Below are positions 1 through 6,890 of a stretch of 13,913 nt of DNA, piece after piece. The notes beneath the pieces are model-generated. The model was not told where the DNA came from. It made no database searches and worked only from the letters and a program-made list of their open reading frames with translations. Source of the stretch: Bacteroidales bacterium (lineage in GTDB: Bacteria > Bacteroidota > Bacteroidia > Bacteroidales > UBA932); NCBI GenBank assembly GCA_017555925.1, contig JAFZFL010000085.1, positions 1-13,913 on the forward strand. Reading direction: 5' to 3'. Positions within the stretch are counted from its first letter, which is position 1. Each line of letters opens with the position of its first letter. Made by a program: the position numbers and the translations under genes.

Positions 1-724
1 CAAATTCCTTTTTAGTGGGGGTTCTATATTTGGCTCCTAATTTTGATGTGGCTATATCATACGTTGCATTACCAGAAAAATCTTTAATATTCTTCAGATT
101 GGTCTTGGAAGAGGACATACTATAGTTAGTTTTGGTAGAAAGTTCACCCCAAGCGAAATAGTTGCCGGTATCAAAGACGCTTTCAGCTTCAATATTAGAT
201 GTAGCCCACTTTATACTTAATCCTAGGTCGACGAATGATGGAGTAGCAGCATATTTATTTTTGCTCGAGTAATTATTAACATCTTTTGATTTAGATACCT
301 CAATATCATTTGTTGAAGTATTTGTGTTTTGACTTATCGTTTGAATAGTGTTTGTTTTTTCTTTTATAATTGGATTCTCTATGTCTGATTTTTCACTTAT
401 TGCTGGTTTATCTTGCTCCCGATGCTTAATGTTGGTCTCATGATTAATCTTTACATCAGTTTTTGTCTGCTTATATTGTGTCGTGTTAATTATCTTTTCT
501 CGTTTCGTTTTTAATTCTTTACTTTTATCAGCCGCTATAACTCTATTCAAACTATCTATCACTTCCTGTACAGTCCTGGATTTATCTGGGACTATATTAT
601 TAACACTGTCTTCGCTTCGGGATGTTGCGTATATTAAAATAATTACACCAGAAATGATAGATATTGCTAAAATAATTATTAATATGATATCCTCATTATC
701 ATAATTTTTATAACCTTTTATCAT
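1..724 (-). CDS. Membrane-anchored FISUMP-type domain protein, C-terminus cut by window edge
   Basis: The frame reads without a stop from an ATG at 724-722 to the left edge, giving 241 codons. An in-frame TAA lies about 40 bases upstream of the ATG and no Shine-Dalgarno sequence is seen. The protein has a short N-terminal tail, one transmembrane helix at residues 13-33, then a polar linker of about 120 residues rich in K, N, T and E that looks disordered. From about residue 160 comes a domain with the hallmarks VDLGLSIKWAT, YFAWGE and RTPTKKEF, which I recognise as the domain common in Bacteroidales surface proteins (Fibrobacter succinogenes major paralogous / DUF1566-like). The single anchor suggests this domain lies outside the inner membrane. 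It begins 42 bases after the LamG lipoprotein gene and is probably in its operon. The specific role is unknown; the missing C-terminus could hold further domains. Confidence 0.78.
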   Translation of the reverse strand, partial: MIKGYKNYDNEDIILIIILAISIISGVIILIYATSRSEDSVNNIVPDKSRTVQEVIDSLNRVIAADKSKELKTKREKIINTTQYKQTKTDVKINHETNIKHREQDKPAISEKSDIENPIIKEKTNTIQTISQNTNTSTNDIEVSKSKDVNNYSSKNKYAATPSFVDLGLSIKWATSNIEAESVFDTGNYFAWGELSTKTNYSMSSSKTNLKNIKDFSGNATYDIATSKLGAKYRTPTKKEF

Positions 725-766
725 AACATATATTGGTTTGTTTATAACGTGCTTTTAGTCTATCAA

Positions 767-2953
767 TTACTGTTTTGAGTTATAGATGGTTTTTATCTCA
801 TCATCTTTCAGTTGGGAGGTATTATAAATTCTGAAGTTGTCAATTGTCATATTTGTGGCGGGTCTGCTTTGGTTATTGTATTGATATTTGCCTCCGATAA
901 TTAGTTTGCGACCTTTTCCTACATCATCCATATCACCAGTGTATATTATATCTACTAGTGATCCATCAATAAATAAAGAGGTTTTTGTGAGGTAGAATAC
1001 CATATTTGAGGTATCCAATTCAGTAGTTACTCTAATGGCAATATGGTGCCATTTGTTGTCTGTAATTGTTGGGTGTGAAAAACTTAAAGCCTGATTATAC
1101 CCCCCGTAATTTTTGTATTCTCCAGTAACATATTTCAAGGAATTTCCAGATAAAGCTAGAGTTGCAATAGCTTTATTGTTTGAATTCAAAATGTAAAAGA
1201 TGTTTCCATCTGAGAAATCTTTTCCCCAAAAAGCGATTGTCATTGATTTAGAGTCGCCAATGCCATGTGTTATCTGTATATAGTCGTTTTTTGTACTGGT
1301 AAATTTGACAGCTTTAGTGTTTTCAGAAATTCCATCAACAAACGTCGGATCATTTACTCCAAATCCGTTATAGCCATTTCCAGTTATATCATTGAAGTTT
1401 GAATCAAAGGTATAGTAAGCTGTCAAACCTGAGGGTACAACTATGCTTGACATAGGATTTGCCTGTTTAGCTGTAATAGTAATTTTTTCTTCCTTATTGC
1501 CTCCAGAAACAGTTAGATATGCTGTTAGATCTCCAGACATGGCAGTTCTATTCAATGTTACAGTAACCTCTTTGTAGCCATTTGCCAGCATTGAGCCAGA
1601 CATTGGAGATACTGATATAAATGAGGATGTTATATCTTTTATTGCCCAATTAAGTTCGGCATTTCCTGTATTGGAAATAGTGAATTTAAGACTTTCTGTA
1701 TTTTCCCCAAAGTCAAGAGAAATTGGAGAGACTGAAAGAACGGGTTTGGCAGAAACTGCTTTAACTGTAATAACCTCTTGTTTTATTCCATCAGATACAA
1801 CAAATGTAGTGTTAAGGTTATCTGTCATGTTAGCTCTGTTCAATTTTACCTGAACAATAGTGTTGCCATTTGCAGGTATTTCGCCAGTGGTGGATGATAA
1901 AACGATGGAATTATTGGTTAATCCAATAATATTCCATTTAAGTGCCGCATTGCCAATATTCTCTATTTTAAGCGGAAGTTCAGAAGTAGTTTCGCCAAAA
2001 TCCAAAGTGGTTGTGGCTATCTTTATCTCACCTTTAGGCTCAACGTAGGTCGCTGTAACAGAAATTGATTTTTCTGTACGTCCGTCTGATACTACAAAAG
2101 AAGTTGCAAGATTTTCCGACAACTTATCTCTATCAAGCTTCATTGTTACAACAGTATTTGCTCCTGATTCCAAGTTGCCTGATGTTGTAGATGCTGATAG
2201 GGCTTCGGATTTAATGTTTGAAATATTCCATTTAAGCGAGCCATTGCCAATGTTCTTGATTGTAATATCCACCTCAGTAGACTCATTCCCATAGTCAATG
2301 GAAGCTGGTTCAACAACAAGTTCTCCCTTTGTCTCTATAGCGGAGCACTGAATAGAAATAGGGTAGCTGTTGCCAAATGCAGAAAGGTTTACAACTGTTG
2401 ATTTGTCTTCTGTTACAAGATTGCGGTCTACATTAAAAATAACGGACTGTGTTTTGTTAACGTCAATTCTTCCTGATTTTGGAGTTGCAGAAAGCCAATT
2501 ATTATTCCCTAAATCCAATGACCATTCTGTTTCTTTAGTTCCTGCATTGGTAATAGAGATTGAAAGTTGTATTTGTGTGGTTCCAAAAACCAAATTGGTT
2601 GGGTCAATAACTATATTTTGAACAACTGTTTTAGGAGTTATTATGAAATCACACACTATTTTCTCGCCAGGTACAACATTAACTTGTCTGCTGTTGTACT
2701 CATATCCTTCTGCCTCTATACCTAATTTATATTGTCCCGCATCAAGGTTAACAAATTCAAAATGGCCGTTGCTGCCTGAAACCGTTGTCATGTTACCGGG
2801 TGATAAAATTATCTCAGCATTCTGTACAGGTTCTCCTGTTTTAGAATTAGTTACCGTGCCGTATATACTGCCGAACAATACAACATCGTCAGTTGTACAA
2901 CTTGTAAGCAATGATGTCATTAAAAGGATAAGTCCCAAAAATAAGTTTTTCAT
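767..2953 (-). CDS. Multidomain lipoprotein: CarboxypepD_reg-like, four Ig-like repeats, LamG-type C-terminus
   Basis: A 728-residue protein starting with a lipoprotein signal peptide; the lipobox LTSC puts the lipidated cysteine at residue 19. The next residues are T-T-D-D, an acidic run near Cys as in Bacteroidota surface-lipoprotein export signals. Residues about 28-107 resemble a carboxypeptidase regulatory-like (transthyretin-like) domain, with GTVTNSKTGEPV and an SGSNGHFEF turn. Residues 112-500 are four tandem Ig-like repeats of 96-98 residues related to BACON or SPD-2/choice-of-anchor domains. Residues about 509-728 resemble a LamG/concanavalin-like jelly roll (YYTFD near its start, DNKWHHIAI, SLFIDGSLV, IDNFRIYN at the end). 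The family knowledge suggests binding to a glycan or protein at the cell surface; no catalytic motif is seen. It starts 9 bases after the DUF5683-type gene, so the two are very likely cotranscribed. The ligand is unknown. Confidence 0.9.
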   Translation of the reverse strand: MKNLFLGLILLMTSLLTSCTTDDVVLFGSIYGTVTNSKTGEPVQNAEIILSPGNMTTVSGSNGHFEFVNLDAGQYKLGIEAEGYEYNSRQVNVVPGEKIVCDFIITPKTVVQNIVIDPTNLVFGTTQIQLSISITNAGTKETEWSLDLGNNNWLSATPKSGRIDVNKTQSVIFNVDRNLVTEDKSTVVNLSAFGNSYPISIQCSAIETKGELVVEPASIDYGNESTEVDITIKNIGNGSLKWNISNIKSEALSASTTSGNLESGANTVVTMKLDRDKLSENLATSFVVSDGRTEKSISVTATYVEPKGEIKIATTTLDFGETTSELPLKIENIGNAALKWNIIGLTNNSIVLSSTTGEIPANGNTIVQVKLNRANMTDNLNTTFVVSDGIKQEVITVKAVSAKPVLSVSPISLDFGENTESLKFTISNTGNAELNWAIKDITSSFISVSPMSGSMLANGYKEVTVTLNRTAMSGDLTAYLTVSGGNKEEKITITAKQANPMSSIVVPSGLTAYYTFDSNFNDITGNGYNGFGVNDPTFVDGISENTKAVKFTSTKNDYIQITHGIGDSKSMTIAFWGKDFSDGNIFYILNSNNKAIATLALSGNSLKYVTGEYKNYGGYNQALSFSHPTITDNKWHHIAIRVTTELDTSNMVFYLTKTSLFIDGSLVDIIYTGDMDDVGKGRKLIIGGKYQYNNQSRPATNMTIDNFRIYNTSQLKDDEIKTIYNSKQ
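1454..2620 (-). repeat. Four tandem Ig-like protein repeats inside the lipoprotein gene
   Basis: Residues 112-209, 210-307, 308-404 and 405-500 of the lipoprotein align with each other. Each follows the pattern L-x-F/Y-G near the start, N-x-G about 15 residues later, a conserved W at about position 33, an SG or TG near position 50, an R or N-R near position 65, and in repeats 2-4 a VS-x-G turn near position 80. Repeats 2-4 are more alike than repeat 1, which instead has the NNWLSATPKSG stretch closest to a classic BACON motif. The DNA copies have clearly diverged, so this is an old protein-level duplication and not a recent tandem expansion. Confidence 0.85.
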
Positions 2954-2962
2954 TATGGTAAG

Positions 2963-3841
2963 TTAGAATGTTAAACTAGCATTTAATACAGGTGTGCCAT
3001 CTTGTGATACTGCGGGCATAAACGCATATTTGGTGTGCTTGCCTCGTATTATTATTTTCTTGGCACCTGGAGCTGCAATTGCATCTATCAAGTTATATAT
3101 ATATAGGGCACCTGCAGCTCCAATGCAAATATTTCTTGCAGTAGCAAAATTATCTTGTTTGGTCTGATAAGCCCTTATGCTATTTATATCATGGGTCTGT
3201 TTCATACGTTTGGCATAATCGGCCCTTTGCCCCTCAGAAAATACTATACCTCCAACTAAAACGGCGGTGCCGCCCAATATTAATCCTCCTTTTCCATATG
3301 CACCCTTATGAAACTGACCCCAACCTGGGATAATGAGCGAGCGCCAGAATCCGGAAACACCATATTTTTGAGTGAATCTCTCTGTCGCAAATTGAGGAGG
3401 GGTATTTTTGGAAGTAGAAGTTGCATAAAGGGATTTTAGTATATAGGTACCATTTTTATACACCCAATATTCATCAATTTGCTTGTAGTACATCCTTATC
3501 TTATTGAATTCAAGTGATAAAGAATCATTAATGCTGTAACTTTCATCAGCAATAGTGCCATCTGCAACTTTATTCATAATTTGAGGATTAGCTCTCATCT
3601 TGGCAATAGGGCCATCGCTATAGCCGGCATATCTGAGCACATCAAGAAAAGTAGCGACTCTTCCTTCTTTAATGTTCTTGCAGTATGTGGTTTGAATTTT
3701 ATATGTGTAAGTATCATTCGCGGCCTTTGGGATATGTTTTACCCACTGGGGCTTGTATTTATCTGATTTATTAATCTGTCCCGACAGGCTTATATCGCAA
3801 AAGAAAACAAGTAGGACAACAAACAAGCATTTGCGTAACAT
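2963..3841 (-). CDS. Exported DUF5683-type membrane protein
   Basis: A 292-residue protein with an N-terminal signal sequence (hydrophobic residues 6-15, probable cleavage near SLSG/Q at 21). Residues about 30-160 form a soluble part with PQWVKHIPK and aromatic-rich segments such as DEYWVYKNGTY; I cannot assign it to a named domain. Residues about 165-258 resemble the DUF5683 family found widely in Bacteroidota: the motif WRSLIIPGWGQFHKG (167-180), a glycine-rich hydrophobic segment (184-202), and a second one ending YNLIDAI (about 236-256). The C-terminus ends in an alternating NASLTF strand, like an outer-membrane or periplasmic protein. It lies between the five-helix protein (71-base gap) and the lipoprotein (9-base gap), which suggests one envelope-associated unit. 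The biochemical function of the family is not known to me. Confidence 0.82.
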   Translation of the reverse strand: MLRKCLFVVLLVFFCDISLSGQINKSDKYKPQWVKHIPKAANDTYTYKIQTTYCKNIKEGRVATFLDVLRYAGYSDGPIAKMRANPQIMNKVADGTIADESYSINDSLSLEFNKIRMYYKQIDEYWVYKNGTYILKSLYATSTSKNTPPQFATERFTQKYGVSGFWRSLIIPGWGQFHKGAYGKGGLILGGTAVLVGGIVFSEGQRADYAKRMKQTHDINSIRAYQTKQDNFATARNICIGAAGALYIYNLIDAIAAPGAKKIIIRGKHTKYAFMPAVSQDGTPVLNASLTF

Positions 3842-3912
3842 AGTAATTGGGATTAAATGATTGGACGATTATTCCACGAATATAATTAATATAGCTATAC
3901 AATGTTATCGTT

Positions 3913-5826
3913 CTAATAAAAATATTTTAATTCAACATTATATGTGTCGTTTATTAAGTTTTCTTCAATTACCATAAATAATCCACGTTTATCATAAGAA
4001 TCATAACTATAGCTATTACTAGAATTATAAAATTGACCAATAGCAACAGATTTAATTTGCTCTGATCTCCGCTCAGTGAATTCAACTCCCCAGTCATTTC
4101 TATTTAAATGATATTTGAAGTCTTTACTCCTGCTACCATGTAAACCACGATAGCGCTTTATCTTCGCATTATGTATATTCTCTGTAATTTTAATCTTATC
4201 TTCCAATTCTTCAATGTAAAAAGGAGCTATGTGATCAGCCGCTGAATAGAAATGAAAACTTCCGCAAATTAAGTTTAAAACGAGATTGTCATATCTATAT
4301 GTGTATTTTTCATTAGCGTAACCCATAAAAAGTAGATCTCCAATTATATCATATACTTGAGCTCGAATCCTATAGAAATATGGAACTTCTGTTTTTGGTA
4401 GATAATTCGCAAGTTCTGCATCAGAATATTTTTCTATAAGAGAGTTGTAACAAAGGTAATGCTTTGCTTTTGTAACACTTAGCTCAATATCGTCAACTCC
4501 AATATAATGAAGTATACCTAAAATATTATATCCTAATGTGGTTAAACAATAAGACTCGTCATATGCCATTGGAAGATTATCGGTTTTAAATCTGTTTGTA
4601 GATTTTTTAATATTTTTCATCAATATTTCATAAGCTTTGCTGTAATTATAATCTAAAAATTCATACGCTGCGAGTATAATATCTGCTTCAACTGTATTTA
4701 ACTTCTGGAGCATTTCAATAGTTTTGTTTTTATCATTTTCATTATAAGAAGAGTTATCAAACAATAATGGTATAGCAGCTTCTGCTATTGCAAGTGGCGA
4801 TTTGAAATCTTTTGCTTTAGACAACAATTCTTCATCTGGCATTAAGCTAATATTCGACGCACCTAAATAAGATTTAAGATGATATACATTTCCTTTATGA
4901 ATTTTTGAAATTAAAGGTTTTTCAATCACTTTGTCACAGATAGCCTCAATTTGGGATATTGTGGTAGAATCAATATCATGATGATTTTTCTGAACAACGA
5001 TTTTGTCATAAAATGGTCTGTACTGGTAAATAAGAAGTCTGTTAGCTATGAGATTCCCTAAGATTGCAAAGGTTATAATGCTGATTAATATTATATGTAT
5101 CTTCCATTTTCTCCACCATGCTACAATCTTTTCTTGTCTTTCCCTCTCTTGTTGTTCATAAAGGCGTCTCTGTTCCTCTTCTTGTTTTTTTAATTCTTCT
5201 GCTTTCAGGGCGTTGCGTCTATCTTTTTCTTGTTTGCAGCAATATGCCAAAGCCAAAGAGTACGTAGCTGTGTTTGATAGAATCTCTTCAATTTTAACAT
5301 CGTCAAATTGTATTACTTTTTCAGCAAGAGATTTGCTCTCCTCTCTAATTTCCAATTCTTTTTTGCATTTTGCAACAAATTCTGGATGATACGATTCGGG
5401 GTTCTGTAGGATTTCTTTTAACTTCGAGTCATTATAATGGCGTTCTTCTGGCTCCTTCTCTTCAGATTGTTTTCCAGCATTAAGGATTAATGTAGATAGA
5501 AGTCCTAAAACAACAAAAATTGTATAAGCTACTGTAGGAAGATCTGCAGATTCACTACTAATGAAATCATATAATGCAGGACAGAGCATAGCTAAAGACA
5601 TTAAGATACTCATTCCCTTTGAGGATGAGAGAGGGCATAGTATGAATGCGATAATTGGTAAAATAAGATAAGCAAAAAATACATTTTGCATAAACTCTTG
5701 TGCACTCATCCAATCAGTTGCAAGAATATAATGAGTCCAATCATGATTGTTAAAGGGTAGAAACCAAAATGAGAGTGCTGCGAGCACTGTAAAAATACAA
5801 TAAGTTATTGTTGAACCGGTAGTCAT
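3913..5826 (-). CDS. Five-helix membrane protein with duplicated helical motif and large C-terminal domain, unknown function
   Basis: I do not recognise this 637-residue protein as a named family. Hydrophobic segments at about 7-25, 46-65, 72-90 and 98-115 form an N-terminal membrane domain. A highly charged stretch (118-242) follows, with two related motifs: KLKEILQNPESY with a KKELEIRE tail (135-162) and KIEEILSNTATY with a KQEKDRRN tail (178-206). It ends in an E/K/Q/R-rich probable coiled coil (198-235). A fifth helix lies at about 243-264. The charged linker is likely cytoplasmic, which places the remaining 370 residues in the periplasm. That part is alpha-helical and has faint TPR/Sel1-like stretches (for example LGYNILGILHYIG) but no catalytic motif. 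Base composition is notably A+T-rich. It is the first gene of the four-gene block and starts 90 bases after the flavoprotein gene. ATG at 5826 was kept because it precedes the first helix directly. Confidence 0.8.
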   Translation of the reverse strand: MTTGSTITYCIFTVLAALSFWFLPFNNHDWTHYILATDWMSAQEFMQNVFFAYLILPIIAFILCPLSSSKGMSILMSLAMLCPALYDFISSESADLPTVAYTIFVVLGLLSTLILNAGKQSEEKEPEERHYNDSKLKEILQNPESYHPEFVAKCKKELEIREESKSLAEKVIQFDDVKIEEILSNTATYSLALAYCCKQEKDRRNALKAEELKKQEEEQRRLYEQQERERQEKIVAWWRKWKIHIILISIITFAILGNLIANRLLIYQYRPFYDKIVVQKNHHDIDSTTISQIEAICDKVIEKPLISKIHKGNVYHLKSYLGASNISLMPDEELLSKAKDFKSPLAIAEAAIPLLFDNSSYNENDKNKTIEMLQKLNTVEADIILAAYEFLDYNYSKAYEILMKNIKKSTNRFKTDNLPMAYDESYCLTTLGYNILGILHYIGVDDIELSVTKAKHYLCYNSLIEKYSDAELANYLPKTEVPYFYRIRAQVYDIIGDLLFMGYANEKYTYRYDNLVLNLICGSFHFYSAADHIAPFYIEELEDKIKITENIHNAKIKRYRGLHGSRSKDFKYHLNRNDWGVEFTERRSEQIKSVAIGQFYNSSNSYSYDSYDKRGLFMVIEENLINDTYNVELKYFY

Positions 5827-5916
5827 AATTATATATAAGAATAGGAGTTGATGAATATTAAGTTTAATGAATAATTATATGTGGATTCTATCTCTACACG
5901 GTAGCTGGGTGTTATA

Positions 5917-6852
5917 TCAAACCAGACTTTTCATTATCTGCTCCACACTCTCTATTTTGGTGATGAGGTTGCTTATTTGGCCAATCTCAATTTCACCCTC
6001 GTCTATGTTGCCTTCAAAAATGCCGAGTTTTGCACGGCCTTTGCCAAGGTATGCGGCCATCTCCTCTTTTGATGCACCGTTTTCCTCCATTTTGGCAACG
6101 GTTGCAGTAAACTCGCTTCCTTGCGCCAGACGTGCTGGTGCAAGTTTTTTCAGCAAAAGTTTGGTGCCGCCTTCAGGAAGAGCCAGACAGTGTTTTTTAA
6201 AGTTCTCGTGGGCAGAACTCTCAACGGAGAGCGCAAAACGGGTTCCAATCTGAACGCCCTCTGCTCCAAGGGCTTTACACGCTTCAATCTGGCATTTCAG
6301 TCCAATTCCACCGGCTGCAATTACAGGCAGCGAAGTAGCAGCGCACACTGCGGGTATCAGACACATTGTTGTGGTCTCCTCCCGACCGTTATGTCCACCG
6401 GCCTCAAAACCCTCTGCAACAACTGCATCAACACCGGCCTCTTCGCACTTCTTGGCAAAAACGCTGCTTGATACCACGTGAACAACTGTAACTCCGTGTT
6501 CTTTAAGGAATGGAGTCCACTTCTTTGGGCTTCCGGCAGAGGTAAAAACAATTTTTACTCCCTCCTCAACCAGAATATCCATAAGCTGTTCCATCTCCGG
6601 ATAGAGTAGTGGAACATTCACTCCAAATGGCTTGCAGGCAACTTTTCCGTCGGGAGCAGTATAGGTAAGAGCCTCTTTACAAGCACGTATATGGTGTCTC
6701 AAATTGTCGGGATGCATGCTGCCTGCTCCTATAAGTCCAAGACCTCCGCATTTGCTTACGGCCGAGGCAAGACGCCATCCGCTGCACCATACCATTCCTC
6801 CTGCAATTATAGGGTATTCAATGTTAAAAAGTTTGCAAATTCTATTCTCCAT
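5917..6852 (-). CDS. FabK / nitronate monooxygenase family FMN-dependent flavoprotein
   Basis: A 311-residue TIM-barrel flavoprotein, near the length of Streptococcus pneumoniae FabK. The N-terminal IEYPIIAGGM and SKCGGLGLIGAG stretches form the first barrel strands. The motif EAGGHNG carries the catalytic histidine of the family at residue 154. AAGGIG and GAEGVQIGTRF match the FMN phosphate-binding region. The C-terminal GNIDEGEIEIGQ resembles the end of FabK. Family members either reduce enoyl-ACP in fatty-acid elongation (FabK) or oxidise alkyl nitronates; the overall resemblance seems closer to FabK, but sequence alone does not settle it, so no symbol is given. It lies 38 bases after the YfhO gene on the same strand. 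An AG-rich AAAAGAGAAAA precedes the ATG. Confidence 0.9.
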   Translation of the reverse strand: MENRICKLFNIEYPIIAGGMVWCSGWRLASAVSKCGGLGLIGAGSMHPDNLRHHIRACKEALTYTAPDGKVACKPFGVNVPLLYPEMEQLMDILVEEGVKIVFTSAGSPKKWTPFLKEHGVTVVHVVSSSVFAKKCEEAGVDAVVAEGFEAGGHNGREETTTMCLIPAVCAATSLPVIAAGGIGLKCQIEACKALGAEGVQIGTRFALSVESSAHENFKKHCLALPEGGTKLLLKKLAPARLAQGSEFTATVAKMEENGASKEEMAAYLGKGRAKLGIFEGNIDEGEIEIGQISNLITKIESVEQIMKSLV

Positions 6853-6890
6853 ATTTTCTCTTTTTTATCCCGACAGATTTTATCTGTCTG

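Noticed and set aside
483..704. 73-codon plus-strand open frame with hydrophobic ends
   Set aside because: It is antisense to the membrane anchor and linker of the FISUMP-type protein; the hydrophobicity is a reflection of A+T-rich codons.
3842..3912. Possible promoter for the DUF5683-type gene (minus-strand TATATTCG)
   Set aside because: It has one mismatch to TAnnTTTG and the nearest TTG is only about 15 bases upstream, too short for a -33 element.
5894..5912. ACACGGTAGCTGGGTGT region as a terminator hairpin for the flavoprotein gene
   Set aside because: Only four outer base pairs form, the centre is mismatched and no U-run follows on the minus strand.
5867..6253. 128-codon plus-strand open frame
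   Set aside because: It is antisense to the FabK-type gene and its translation lacks a family signature.
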